Source: Podila epigama (lineage: Eukaryota > Mortierellomycota > Mortierellomycetes > Mortierellales > Mortierellaceae). From it: a stretch of DNA of 23,050 bases. The stretch is taken from the NCBI GenBank assembly GCA_015679605.1, contig JAAAVE010000315.1, forward strand, positions 1-23,050, written 5' to 3'. Below the pieces are notes generated by a model, which saw only the letters and a list, made by a program, of their open reading frames with translations, was not told the origin of the DNA and searched no databases. Positions 8,138 to 17,305 of this stretch are shown piece by piece. Each line of letters begins with the position of its first letter. Positions within the stretch are counted from its first letter, which is position 1. A program made the position numbers and the translations under genes.

Positions 8138-8320
8138 ATGTTATTATTAAAAAAATTATATTTTAGTACTAACGATACAATTAGCTTTTATTTATCAACA
8201 ATCTTAATCAGATTCCGAAGGAATCATCGCCGAAGGCGAAGATTTTCTTTTCAATATTAATATATGGTGCTTATTTTTTTTTCATAAACATTAGGAGCGT
8301 TATTTAAAACAACATTATTC
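8138..8320 (+). pseudogene. nad2: Decayed nad2 5' fragment
   Basis: From the ATG at 8138 the sequence aligns with nad2 from its start at 4340: ATGTTATTATTA against ATGTTACTATTA, then TACTAACGATACAATTAGCT and TTTATCAACAATCTTAATC against the matching codons. After an inserted double-hairpin element (8211-8243) a second stretch (about 8289-8320, TTAGGAGCGTTATTTAAAAC) matches the later nad2 region around 4500-4535. Small indels and the inserted element break the frame. Together with the old nad3 end this shows that a rearrangement duplicated pieces of the nad2-nad3 pair. Confidence 0.8.
8211..8243 (-). repeat. Double-hairpin element in the nad2 pseudogene
   Basis: GATTCC, loop GAA, GGAATC (8211-8225), directly followed by TCGCC, loop GAA, GGCGA with ATC/GAT outer pairs. 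Its reverse complement matches the nad2 element at 4606-4638 in 32 of 33 bases. It lies at a different point of the nad2 sequence and in the opposite orientation, so it is a separate insertion. Confidence 0.88.
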
Positions 8321-8835
8321 TTAGAGGAACTTGCAAATTTCATTTGAACTCTACTTTTAGAGACAAGTCATCAACATCATAATAGGTTATTCTCATTTAT
8401 GGCAATACAGTTTTAACCATAAAAATAAAATATCCTTAATATTTTTAACCTTCAAGGTGACTCTAAAGAGTCATCTAATAAGGATTATTCTTAAATGTAT
8501 ATTCTGAAATACCAAATTAAAAGCTAAAACAACTAATTAGCATATTGTTGCAGCTAATCAAAAGAGAGATATACTCGGGAGTCCCAACAACTAGTAACTC
8601 TAAGCAATCGTTATATACAGTATATAACCGGCAATATAAATAAATTCCATTGATAAAAACCCTTACACCGTAATTTTAGATGTAAGTAAAAATTATTAAA
8701 TTTTATTTAATATTAACATATCGTCAGCTTTAGTCCAGAACATAAAATAGTTGGGTGTTCAATCCGTTTGAATCATTATCCGTTAAGATTGAACCCTTTT
8801 CTATATTTTATATTAGGCAATAAAATTTGACAGTA
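8321..8835. other. Spacer between nad2 pseudogene and atp8, no gene recognised
   Basis: AT-rich, with a short inverted repeat around 8456-8480 (GTGACTCTAAAGAGTCATC). The stretch 8480-8640 is less AT-rich and has short pairings that vaguely recall a structured RNA, but I could not fit a group I core to it on either strand. The 3' side of atp8 (minus strand) contains a weak C-rich motif at 8753-8759. Confidence 0.4.
8753..8759 (-). promoter_or_regulatory. Weak C-rich 3'-end motif after atp8
   Basis: Minus-strand AACACCC about 75 bases beyond the atp8 stop. It is shorter than the copies at other genes, so it is only a possible member. Confidence 0.3.
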
Positions 8836-8979
8836 TTATTTAGTTAACGCCATTCTTACAGAAAAAAGTAATGGGTAAGTTGGTAGTATGTATGTTGATA
8901 ACACATATAAGATTACTACAAATAATACAAATGAGAATGACAACATGTTAACAAAATAGAATGGTAATAATTGAGGCAT
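8836..8979 (-). CDS. atp8: ATP synthase subunit 8
   Basis: Small single-helix membrane subunit of the F0 part of ATP synthase, part of the peripheral stalk. The 47 residues begin MPQLLPFYFVNMLSFSF, the diagnostic MPQL-PFYF start of fungal ATP8. One hydrophobic helix (about residues 13-35) and a basic C terminus (FSVRMALTK) follow; the length matches the usual 48 or so residues. It reads leftwards, downstream of trnI and trnD on the same strand. No atp6 follows within the window, although the two are adjacent in many fungi; the sequence after atp8 runs into the nad2 pseudogene. Confidence 0.94.
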   Translation of the reverse strand: MPQLLPFYFVNMLSFSFVLFVVILYVLSTYILPTYPLLFSVRMALTK

Positions 8980-9055
8980 TTTTTTTTATTAAATAAAAAG
9001 AATTAAAATTTAATCCTCCCGCAGGAAGACAACAGGTTTACCAAAAAAAAAATAA

Positions 9056-9159
9056 AAGCTTCGGGACCGATGCATCAGCCCCTGCGGGGCTGAAGCTTCG
9101 TTTTAAAAAACGATGCATCCCCCTCCGGGGGAAGCTTCCAGCAGAGCCGGATGCATCGT
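9056..9159. repeat. GC-rich composite palindrome (AAGCTT/ATGCAT modules)
   Basis: Alternating units: GAAGCTTC-type and GATGCATC palindromes separate short hairpins (GGGACC; AGCCCCTGCGGGGCT; GTTTTAAAAAAC; CCCCTCCGGGG). The block 9058-9120 is repeated in reverse complement at about 16261-16336. It fills the spacer between atp8 and trnD. Confidence 0.85.
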
Positions 9160-9224
9160 TGGAAGGGCTAAGATTATTCAATTTTTTTTTCGGTTTTGTA
9201 GACCAGCATAGGCCTAATTTTTAT

Positions 9225-9297
9225 CGGGATTAAACGGATTCGAACCGATATCCTCATAATCGACAATTATGTGCTCTACCAATTAAGCTATAAACCC
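9225..9297 (-). tRNA. trnD: tRNA-Asp(GTC)
   Basis: Cloverleaf on the minus strand: acceptor GGGTTTA/TAATCCC with one U-U mismatch, D-stem GCTT/GAGC, a perfect anticodon stem CATAA/TTATG around loop TTGTCGA (anticodon GTC), and a T-arm with loop TTCGAAT. Discriminator G. It lies between trnI and atp8 on the same strand. Confidence 0.88.
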
Positions 9298-9639
9298 TTA
9301 TTTTATAAACATTTATATTAAAATATATAACCACCTCTCCGGTGCGGTGCCCTTTATTTTATACTGTTTTTTTTATATGAATACATATAGGGGATCTCAT
9401 TTACTTTAAGAAAGAGAAGGGGGGTAAACTTATTCAAAAGGTCTTGATAAAACCCTTTAATTTTTATATACAAGTCTAATATACCTACCCTTGGGAAGGT
9501 GCGAACATTAAAAGCCGAAATTTTTAAATTCAAAGAATAGAAATTTAATAGATTAAAGTGTTTAGGTTTAAATTAAAAACCGAAAGTTTAATTAATTTAA
9601 TTTTTCTGAAATAATATTACTTTATAGTAAAGTATTTTA
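9298..9639. other. Spacer between trnI and trnD, no gene seen
   Basis: AT-rich, with a short GC patch near 9335-9352 and G- and C-runs at 9405-9430. No ORF with recognisable similarity and no tRNA fold. Confidence 0.5.
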
Positions 9640-9713
9640 TAGGACTAAGAAGACTCGAACTTCTAGTATCGGTCTTATCAAGACCGCGCTTTAACCGATT
9701 AAGCTATAATCCT
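9640..9713 (-). tRNA. trnI: tRNA-Ile(GAT)
   Basis: Acceptor AGGATTA/TAGTCCT (7 bp with one G.U), anticodon stem CGGTC/GACCG around loop TTGATAA (anticodon GAT), T-stem AGAAG/CTTCT with loop TTCGAGT, discriminator A. It is divergent from atp9, which begins about 160 bases away on the other strand. Confidence 0.92.
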
Positions 9714-9833
9714 TTACTATATAAAAAATATATATCCTCTTAAATGTAATTATTTTATTTTAAATAAGTGATCTAAATTTATCTTACCGGTTAAATATAT
9801 ATAACAAGAATCAATAAAAAGACAGTTTAATAA

Positions 9834-10097
<264 letters not shown>

Positions 10098-10102
10098 GTA
10101 TA

Positions 10103-10155
10103 AAAAAACCGGAGTTAAACACCCCCCTTCTTATAAATAATATAAATAAAAAGGA
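10103..10155 (+). repeat. atp9 3' flank, first copy
   Basis: AT-rich flank with ACCGGAGTTAAACACCCC and TATAAATAATATAAATAAAAA, ending in AAGGAC next to the GIY-YIG start codon. It is similar to 11141-11196, on the other side of that gene, in both order and sequence. Confidence 0.7.
10118..10127 (+). promoter_or_regulatory. C-rich 3'-end motif after atp9
   Basis: AACACCCCCC, 20 bases after the atp9 stop codon and before the GIY-YIG start. Confidence 0.55.
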
Positions 10156-10157
10156 CA

Positions 10158-10997
10158 ATGATACAAACTTATTTAAATTTTCATTTTAATGTGGCCTTTT
10201 ATGATGGCCTTTTTATGCACTTAATGGCCTTTAATGATGAATATTTCTCTTTACTTTATTCTACTTTAATCCCTATTAAAATATACAATAATGCGGATTT
10301 ATTAAAACAAGAGATAATTTCCGATAATAAAAAGTTATGCGGTATTTATCGATGGGTTAATACTATTACTAAAGATACTTATATTGGTTCGTCAATAGAT
10401 TTATCTAAAAGATTTAGAGTTTATTATGATTATAACTCAATTTCGGATTTTAGTAAGGGCAGTAGAATTAATCGTGCTCTTTTAAAATACGGTTATAATA
10501 ATTTTTCTCTAGAGATACTAGAGTTATGTGAGAAAGATATTGTATTAAAACGAGAACAATATTATATTGATTCTTTAAACCCTGTTTATAATGTTTTAAA
10601 AATTGCTGGTTCTAGTTTTGGGCATAAACACTCCGAAGAGTCTATTTTAAAAAGAGTAAGCGCTTTTGCAGATAATAAAAAGGCCCGAGAGGCTCTAAAA
10701 GCTGCAGAATTTCTTCAAGAAACTATAAAAGAAAATAAACCTTCTATTAATTTTCCTTTTCAAGGTTCTACAAGACCTTCAGAAGTTATAGAAAAAATGC
10801 GGACAAATCATTCTAAAACTAGAATAGTTTATCAATACAAAGCAGATAAAATTACTTTAGTAAAAATACATTCCTCTTTAAGACAAGCTCAAGTATCGAC
10901 AGGGTTTACTCGTGATTATATTGTAAGATGTATAAAAGCTCAGAAGTTAGTACATGGTAAATGGTGGTTTTCATTTATACCAGAGGCTGAAATTTAA
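10158..10997 (+). CDS. GIY-YIG homing endonuclease, inserted behind atp9
   Basis: A 279-residue free-standing GIY-YIG nuclease. Motifs: GIY (62-64), YIG (75-77) in TYIGSSIDLSKRF with likely catalytic R85, the conserved E133 in KREQYYIDSLNPVYN, a NUMOD3-like GHKHSEES (155-162), and a C-terminal NUMOD1-like helix-turn-helix (about 223-270, ending VHGKWWFS). The first 50 residues show no family similarity and could be flanking sequence that happens to be open. The start ATG at 10158 follows the atp9 3' flank directly, and a second copy of that flank follows the stop. It probably depends on the atp9 transcript for expression. Confidence 0.9.
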   Translation: MIQTYLNFHFNVAFYDGLFMHLMAFNDEYFSLLYSTLIPIKIYNNADLLKQEIISDNKKLCGIYRWVNTITKDTYIGSSIDLSKRFRVYYDYNSISDFSKGSRINRALLKYGYNNFSLEILELCEKDIVLKREQYYIDSLNPVYNVLKIAGSSFGHKHSEESILKRVSAFADNKKAREALKAAEFLQETIKENKPSINFPFQGSTRPSEVIEKMRTNHSKTRIVYQYKADKITLVKIHSSLRQAQVSTGFTRDYIVRCIKAQKLVHGKWWFSFIPEAEI

Positions 10998-11009
10998 CCA
11001 ATTGATATT

Positions 11010-11051
11010 AGCAGCCCCCCGGGGAAGGGCTGGATCCGGCTCCGGAAGCTC
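11010..11051. repeat. GC-rich palindromic module
   Basis: GCAGCCCCCCGGGGAAGGGCT, GGATCC, GGCTCCGGAAGCTC. It is related to the other GC modules and sits 13 bases after the GIY-YIG stop codon. Confidence 0.6.
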
Positions 11052-11140
11052 TTAATAATAATATTAACCTTTTCCGTCCGTATTAATATATTTATAATAC
11101 TAATGACAAACTCCCCCCCCTTTATTATACTAATAATTTT

Positions 11141-11196
11141 AAGAACCGGAATTAACACCCCCTCTCCCTTTTAAAGATATAATATAAAAGCCTTGA
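11141..11196 (+). pseudogene. Second, displaced copy of the atp9 3' flank
   Basis: AAGAACCGGAATTAACACCCCC, then an A/T run with ATATAATATAAAA and CCTTGAC, aligns in order with the atp9 flank at 10103-10155 (ACCGGAGTTAAACACCCC, ATAATATAAAT, AAGGAC). The bases just before it (11120-11140) may be worn remains of the last atp9 codons. With the GIY-YIG gene in between, this mirrors the nad3 and rns loci. Confidence 0.65.
11154..11162 (+). promoter_or_regulatory. C-rich 3'-end motif in the displaced atp9 flank
   Basis: AACACCCCC in the same relative place as the motif at 10118-10127. Confidence 0.5.
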
Positions 11197-11197
11197 C

Positions 11198-11272
11198 TGT
11201 TTCAGAAGCTTATATAGTTCCAGTAGCTTAGACTACTTCAGAAGCTTATTTTTCTGTTTCAGAAGCTTAGAC
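11198..11272. repeat. TTTCAGAAGCTTA short repeats
   Basis: Four imperfect copies of TTTCAGAAGCTTA(GAC) at 11200-11212, 11216-11232 (TTCCAGTAGCTTAGAC), 11236-11248 and 11256-11272. They reuse the AGAAGCTT word that borders the larger GC modules. Confidence 0.7.
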
Positions 11273-11485
11273 ATAAAGACATAGAATGTACATATATGAA
11301 GTATTATTATATATTTTTAGCCATCCGGGAGGATAGATATAAATTTGTCCGAACAGTCTTGTTTGTATTTAACATATATTATATCTATAACATTTAAGCC
11401 TGCTATAATGAGATTGACCTATTCATTTTTTTTATTACAAAAAAAAAAGAGCCTGAGGCTTCATATAATAAAGTTTTTATTTATT

Positions 11486-11557
11486 GCGCGGATGACAGAA
11501 TCGAACTATCAATATAAGATCATGAGCCTTATGTGTTAACCTTTACACTAATCCACA
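11486..11557 (-). tRNA. trnM: tRNA-Met(CAT)
   Basis: Acceptor TGTGGAT/ATCCGCG with two G.U pairs, D-stem GTGT/ACAC, anticodon loop CTCATGA (anticodon CAT) on stem TAAGG/TCTTA, T-stem GATAG/CTGTC with loop TTCGATT. It is read leftwards, downstream of rnl. Initiator and elongator Met cannot be told apart with confidence. Confidence 0.87.
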
Positions 11558-11724
11558 TTATTGTTGTATAAATATAATGGCCTATTAATTGCCCTCCTCT
11601 TATTTGTTCCTTCTGCATAAACTTCTGATAAGTTAACCAGGGCTCGCCCTAAAATACGATTGTATTTTGTAACAGGTGGAGTAAGTTATATTTTGTCCCT
11701 TACGGGCGTTAATGATAAGAATAA

Positions 11725-14700
11725 TTTTCAAGATTATAAATATTTAGTACTAGATGGCTTAAAATATTACTATTCTTACACCTCATAGATAACTTTAACA
11801 TCCTCTAAGAACCCACTGGGAGGCGGGTTCCTGCAGAATGAAATAGTTAAATCCCTATTTTTATAAAAAATTTATAATTTTTAGGGTAGCCTATCTAAGC
11901 AATAGTCTATTGCTAATTTTATTCCCTTTACATCCAAAAGATGTAGGGAAAAGAATAATACATAGCTCTGTTTCCTACTTATATGCTTTCAGTAGTTATC
12001 ATTTATGCACATAGCTTTCCAGCCATGCATTCATTTATTTATAATGTTATACAACTGGTAAACCATAGGTGCACTTAATCTGGTCCTTGCGTACTAAGAT
12101 AAACTGCTATTCTTATTCTAACTCCTACAGTAGATATAATCAATACTGATTCACATCGTATTAAACCCAACTCACGTACCTTTTTACTCGACGAACAGTC
12201 GAACCCTTGGGAGCAACTACAACCCCCAGGAAAAGATGAGTCGACATCGAGGTGCCGGACCACTGAGTCAATATGGACTCTCGTCAGTGACTAGCCTGTT
12301 ATCCCTAGAGTAACTTTTATCAGTTGTGCGATAGCCATTCCATAATGAAACTATCGGATCACTATGACCCGCTTACGCGTCTGTTCGACTTTTTTGTCTT
12401 ACAGTTAAGCTTGTTTATACCATTACGCTTAATTAGGTTATCATAAACCCATTGGTTTCCATCCAATTTAAACAAACCTTTGTACTTCTCAGATACTATT
12501 TATGAGAATCCCGCCCCAGGTAAACTGCCAATTAATCATTTTCCCTTTGGGGAACCTTTATAAAAATTATTTTATAAAATTTTCCAGGTCCTTGGTAAAA
12601 CCAAGGAAGAATATTCAATAACTTTATATATTTCAACCTATTAGATCCCGGACACCGATGGCATCCAGGACCTATACCTAAAGGTACAAGGAAGGGGCAA
12701 TATAAGTATTGTGTATTATCTTATTTAATTTTATATTAAGTTAAGGGCTCTCAGTTCTGTTTAATCAACTACCTTATTGCTGTATCTTAATAAAAAATTA
12801 ACTATAATTAACTACAGTAAAGCTTCATAGGGTCTTCGTGTCTAGCTGTAGGTAAACCGCATCATCACGGTTAGTTCAATTTCACTGAGTCTCTCCTGGA
12901 GACAGTTGAAGTATCGTTAAACCATTCATGCACGTCGGCAATTATCCGACTAGGTATTTCGCTACCTTAGGACTGTCATAGTTACAGCCGCTATTGACCA
13001 ATGTTTGATTTTTGATCGTGAAACCAAAAAATTTATACGTTTGGCATTGAGCAGGTATCACACTTTATACATCCATTATTATGTTGGCAAAGTGCTGTGT
13101 TTTTAGTAAACAGTCGTACCTCACATTTATGTGCCAGCCATTAAATTATTATTTAATAGCCACTCTTTCTTTCGAAATTACAGAGTTATTTTGCCTAGTT
13201 CCTTCAGGAGAGTTCTCTCAACACCTTAGTATATTCTACCTGCCTACCAGTGTCGGTTTAGAGTACGGTATATCTTATATTATTTTTTCCTGTATAAATA
13301 AAAAGAATAAATCAATCCCTAGAACTTTTAATTCTGCGGGCCTTTTGAGCCATAATTAATTTTACTCTCTATTAAATATATTTATAATAAATTCCTCATC
13401 AATCAAAGCTTTCGCTTATATTCTTAGAGACCGTTTAACCCATAGCAATTTAATTTTTCTATGGAACCCTTAGGCATTCGGTGAAGCATATTTTAATGCT
13501 TTTGCGTTACTCATGTCAGCATAATCTCTACTATTATGTCAAGGTAATTAAAAATTACCCTTCATTCCATTTATAGTATGTTCTGCTACCCAGCAAATTT
13601 TTATAATAGTCTATTAAAGACCACCTACACTGATAAACAGTACCCTTCTCAAAGAAAAAGGAACGAACAGAAAGGTATTATATTAATATTATTTTGCAGA
13701 TAGAACATCGGTAAAATACTTTAGACCCGTTAAATTATTGGTGCATCATATATTAAAAAAGACCATTGAGCATTTACGCTTTCTCTAAATGATTGCTGCC
13801 TCCAAGCCTACATAATGGATGTTTTCTATACGACACTACCTTATATTCACTTAGTATTTATTTAGGGACCTTAGTTACTATTCTGGGCTCTTCCCCATTC
13901 GACTATCGGCCTTAGCACCCATAGTCTGACCCTATATCTTGAATTTATAACCATTGGTTTGATTGCCTTCAGTGGATAGAATCATAATAATCCCCCCATT
14001 AAATATAAATTGTATTTTTCAATACAATCCCATTTGTCATAAATAACAAATGGATTGCTAAAAGCAGAGCACTACTTGCTATAATTCAAATATAGATCCT
14101 ACCTAAATAGGTTTCGCAGAATACCAGCTATCTCTGTGCAAGATTAGCCTTTCACTCCCTACCACAGCTCATCCAGTACTATTGCAACAGTAGTTGGTTC
14201 GGTCTTACACCTGGCCATGGTAAGATCGCACAGTTTCGGGTCTTATATATAGTACTTTCCTCATAAATTATAAAAGGCCGGTTAAACCTAACCAATAATA
14301 TATGATCGCTTTCACTAAGTATTATTATAATAATTTTATCCCCTTACAGAGGATAAATATTTTTAATTTTTACTTGCACTACCTATAAACTCGCTGACCC
14401 ATGATGCAAAAGGTACGTCGTCATATTATTTTATTTGTTTCATACTCCGACTGCTTATAAGATTATTGATTCAGGATCTATTTCACCAGTTATCTACTTG
14501 CTTTTCAACGTTTCCCTCACGGTACTATTCACTATCGCTCAATGATTCATATTTAGCCTTAGAGGATGGTTCCCCTAATTCAGACAGATTATCTTCCATC
14601 TTACTTTTTTTTTATAAACTATGTTCCCGGTTGAAACCAAGGAAGCATAATTATTTGTTCTTAATTTCATCGTAAACGACAAACGAACAAATTATAATTT

Positions 14701-15085
14701 AATTGTTACGGGACTATCACCCTCTTTGGTATATTTCACTTCCAGAAATTTCATTAATCCCAAAAGCACCTATATGGTACTTGGGAAGAAATTAATTATT
14801 CACAATTAAATTATATATTATAGCCAGCTATATGCCGGCAGGCTTATCTGTTTTCGCTCACCACTACTAGCAGAATCTCAGTTGATTTTTTTTCCTCTTA
14901 TTACTTAGATGTTTCAGTTCATAAGGTTGTTTGTTAATTTAAAAATTTTTGGTTTTCCATAGGAGAATCCTAGATTTAGCTAAGCTTGAAATTATTAGCT
15001 AGGATATTTGGTATTTATACCTCCTTTATAATCATTGGCTAGTCATCCTCAATTAATCTCTTTATTATCTTGAAAATAATTTTAC
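11725..15085 (-). rRNA. rnl: Large subunit ribosomal RNA
   Basis: Mitochondrial 23S-like rRNA read leftwards, about 3.36 kb. Landmarks: the sarcin-ricin loop as AGTACGCAAGGACC (12082-12095), the peptidyl-transferase block GGCACCTCGATGTCG (12242-12256), the domain IV block around 12962-12985 (GTAACTATGACAGTCCTAAG), the domain II/III stretches near 13500-13530 and 13790-13830, and the 5' region around 15035-15060. The conserved PTC and domain IV sites that often carry introns in fungi are uninterrupted, so I see no intron and no intronic rps3. A GAACCC-type hairpin repeat (11808-11836) lies within domain VI. The 3' end is placed just past the TTAGTAC-type block near 11750; both ends are approximate. 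Confidence 0.95.
11808..11836. repeat. GAACCC hairpin repeat inside rnl domain VI
   Basis: AGAACCCACT, a GGGAG loop region and GCGGGTTCCTGCAG: a diverged member of the hairpin family at 15278, 20020, 20438 and 23004. It sits in the rnl 3' part between conserved blocks at about 11750 and 11900, so it is probably transcribed as an rRNA expansion. Confidence 0.75.
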
Positions 15086-15234
15086 ATATCAGTACTGTTA
15101 TTTTTTTTATTCGTTGTTTATTATACTTTTCTTCTTTATGAAAGGTTTTTATTATTATCTTACAAATATTTAAGCTGAACCTAAACCTTTTTAACAAAAA
15201 AAACTAACCCTTGAGCTGGTTCTCCCGTAGGGTG

Positions 15235-15330
15235 AACCTGCTGGGAGTTCTCGCTGCACAGGGAACATTATAAAATAAAGAACCCGCAGGGAAGCGGGTT
15301 CCTGCAGTTTTTATATAAAAAAACATTTAG
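15235..15330. repeat. GAACCCGC hairpin repeat with its left flank
   Basis: The core is GAACCCGC, loop AGGGAA, GCGGGTTC followed by CTGCAG (15280-15307). The flank TGGGAGTTC...GCACAGGGAACATT...AAAATAAAG on the left and TTTTTAT on the right is shared with 22962-23038, so the repeated unit is about 75-90 bases. Confidence 0.85.
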
Positions 15331-15608
15331 GACAAAATATAGGTTCCTGCTATATAAAAGTTTATATTTTAAAGATTACGTTTCAAATTAAAGAACACGG
15401 CCTCCGGCCTATAAGTGTTTTTATGCTTATACAAAGCCCCCTGGCTTCCAAAGACTCGTCCCACAGGGGAAATTCTTTAAATATTGTTTTACAATAATTA
15501 TGTTTTATATAATTATGAAGATTAAAAAAAATTTTTTATATATAGCTGCCCCTTAAAGAGGCGTTGGATAGGGTGCTCAGGATCCAAAGCTTATTTATAA
15601 AAATATTA

Positions 15609-15661
15609 TGATGCATCCCCCCTGTGGGGGGGGAAGCTTCATATGATGCCACCCTCCCCGG
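15609..15661. repeat. GC-rich palindromic module
   Basis: GATGCATC, CCCCCTGTGGGGGGG, GAAGCTTC, then GATGCC and CCCTCCCCGGGG. It is bounded by the same ATGCAT and AAGCTT palindromes as the other modules. Confidence 0.75.
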
Positions 15662-15933
15662 GGAAAGGGAAATACCCTGTTACTTTTATTTACTAATGAT
15701 ATTAGTAATAAATTATAGTTTAACCTATCGCATTTAATTATTAATAATTTACCTATGGAATATCCCAGTGTTCTTTACTTATCTGAATAGATCTAGTATT
15801 ACGAAAACTACAACCATTTTAGAGTAAACAATTACTTTCCGAAGGCCGTACCCTAGGATGAAGCCGGGCTTTGTTTTCATATCTTACCCCCCCCTCTCCC
15901 CTCCTAAAAGAAGAGGTATAAGATAATTTATAC

Positions 15934-15973
15934 AGATCTCCCCGGAGGGGTGATCAGCCCATAGGGCTGATCT
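15934..15973. repeat. GATC-bounded double palindrome
   Basis: AGATCTCCCCGGAGGGGTGATC then AGCCCATAGGGCTGATCT without a gap: two hairpins in tandem bounded by GATC words. A second copy is at 21929-21975. Confidence 0.75.
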
Positions 15974-15974
15974 A

Positions 15975-16165
15975 TGAATATATTCTCTCATTTTATCTAT
16001 CTATAATAGACAAGAAATAATTGTAAGTATGGGATTATACTGACTGTATAACAATACAACGCTAATATATAATCTCTCTATCTATAATATATAAGAAAAG
16101 TTATAGTCGAGGCTGTATAGTTAATATCCTCTCTTTATCTATAACAGATAAGATATTATTTAAGT
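15975..16165. repeat. Three imperfect AT-rich repeats
   Basis: The word CTCTC-n-TATCTATAA-n-A-n-AAGA recurs at about 15976-16012, 16072-16098 and 16129-16156 with diverged spacers. Each contains a small inverted repeat (TATCTATAATAGA-like). Confidence 0.5.
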
Positions 16166-16253
16166 TGGAAAGTAATACTAATTAGATATTATAAATTATA
16201 AAAAAAAATTTTTTCGATTCTTTGGTCCAATGCTTTCCCAGGATAACCCAGAA

Positions 16254-16412
16254 AGCATCCCCCGGAGGAGGATGCATCGTTTTTTAAAACGAAGCTTCAG
16301 CCCCGCAGGGGCTGATGCATCGGTCCCGAAGCTTCATTTATATAAATGAGGCATACCCGCCCTCCGAGGGGGGGAAGCTTCTGGCTCCGCCGGATGCAGC
16401 CCCCTTGGGCGG
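16254..16412. repeat. Large GC-rich composite palindrome next to trnN
   Basis: Successive units: GCATCC, CCCGGAGGAG, GATGCATC, GTTTTTTAAAAC, GAAGCTTC, AGCCCCGCAGGGGCT, GATGCATC, GGTCCC, GAAGCTTC, ATTTATATAAAT, then further G/C stems and GGCTCCGCCGGATGC. The part 16261-16336 is the reverse complement of 9058-9126 with few changes. Confidence 0.85.
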
Positions 16413-16468
16413 GGTGGAAGAGGGGGGAGAAAGGTCTATTTACTGTAGAATCAGTTAACACTCCATCC

Positions 16469-16539
16469 GCTGTTATAGCTTAATGATAAAGCATGTTACT
16501 GTTAATAACACCATAGAGGTTTGATTCCTCTTAACGGCT
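16469..16539 (+). tRNA. trnN: tRNA-Asn(GTT)
   Basis: Acceptor GCTGTTA/TAACGGC, anticodon stem TGTTA/TAACA around loop CTGTTAA (anticodon GTT), T-stem AGAGG/CCTCT with loop TTTGATT. Discriminator T. It stands alone on the plus strand among minus-strand genes. Confidence 0.9.
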
Positions 16540-17038
16540 TATTACGTGTGTATATATATTCAAATATCTAGTGTTAAGGATACATCTGATATACCTGCAG
16601 TGGTAGATTAACCCTATTTGAGCACCTCGGCCACCGAGGTATATAGATGAATAAAAACCTATAAAAATAATAATCTTTAAATCGAAAAGTATAATTAACT
16701 GCAGGACTGTACTCAGGGCTGTTCAGCCCCCCCCCTTCTATAAGGGGGGGGTGTAAAGAAAAATAAATAGATTTTAGAAAATACGAATGAATACATTTAG
16801 GGTATTACTATAATATTTGTATTACTGTTCTTATGAAAGAGGGGTTAATTAAGAAAAGATAGGGGTTAATTATGGAAAGATGGGAATTATCGTAATAAGG
16901 AAATTATCGTTGTAAGAATATTTTTATTTTAGAAGACAATAAATAAAAATTAAGAAAAAACCCCTCTAATTAATATTTTTTTAAGATATACACCGTTTAA
17001 GGTAAAACACCCTTAAATACTTAGAAGATTAAAAAAAG
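16540..17038. other. Spacer after trnN, no gene seen
   Basis: AT-rich with a palindrome CACCTCGG-CCACCGAGGT (16623-16640), a CCCCCCCCCTTC/AAGGGGGGGG hairpin (16727-16750) and a 21-base tandem repeat (16840-16881). No ORF of note. Confidence 0.5.
16840..16881. repeat. 21-base tandem repeat, two copies
   Basis: AGGGGTTAATTAAGAAAAGAT followed by AGGGGTTAATTATGGAAAGAT, two differences in 21. Confidence 0.85.
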
Positions 17039-17227
17039 ATGGCCGAATTTACATCTAAATCAGATAAAGAATTCATAATTTTTTCAGAGTCAAAAACAGA
17101 GTAGCTAGGGCGTGAAGTAGAAAAAGAGGTTAATTTTATAAAAACAGGCGAACTAAAATCTGTTTATTGTCTATTTTTATATTTAATGTTACATATCAAT
17201 ACTGCTATTTATAAAACAGGATTTTAA
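17039..17227 (+). pseudogene. Short ORF broken by one TAG, unknown origin
   Basis: From the ATG at 17039 the frame reads MAEFTSKSDKEFIIFSESKTE, a TAG at 17102-17104, then 40 more codons to TAA. The first part is rich in charged residues and G/C at first codon positions compared with the surrounding AT-rich spacer, which hints at former coding. I recognise no family. It could be a relic of a plasmid-type or endonuclease ORF, or chance. Confidence 0.3.
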
Positions 17228-17305
17228 TTTTTTTAACTTTTAATTAAATTTTACGTATTTTTTTTAAAGAGTCTTAATTTTATCAAGCTATAAACTGAGA
17301 CATAA

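Larger units (their letters stand above)
15086..16468. other. Spacer between rnl and trnN, repeat-rich, no gene recognised
   Basis: Upstream region of rnl, so its promoter is expected near 15086-15200. It contains several GC-rich hairpin families (listed separately), three imperfect copies of a TCTCT-TATCTATAA word (about 15980, 16073, 16132), and G- or C-runs. No ORF or tRNA fold could be supported. Confidence 0.5.

Noticed and set aside
8480-8640. Possible degenerate group I intron (GAGATATACTCGGGAGTCC resembles a P7 3' strand)
   Set aside because: I could not find a matching P7 5' strand or P3 pairing on either strand. A covariance-model search would settle it.
11345-11539. 64-codon plus-strand ORF
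   Set aside because: It overlaps trnM on the other strand and has low-complexity composition; no family recognised.
12075-14675. ORFs at 12075-12263, 13081-13359 and 14466-14675
   Set aside because: All lie within recognisable rnl blocks and are chance open frames in rRNA.
15783-15820. Possible cob remnant on the minus strand (resembles the TGG...CGTAATACTAGATCTATTC region encoding an AILRSI-like stretch)
   Set aside because: The match is short, needs a frameshift and has no supporting flanks. A nucleotide comparison with the genome's own cob would decide; a match above about 70% over 60 bases would support it.
15084-17215. Similar words TTTTACATATCAGTACTGTTATT (split over 15082-15105) and GTTACATATCAATACTGCTATT near 17190
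   Set aside because: Similarity is limited to about 25 AT-rich bases with no shared context; too weak to call a repeat.
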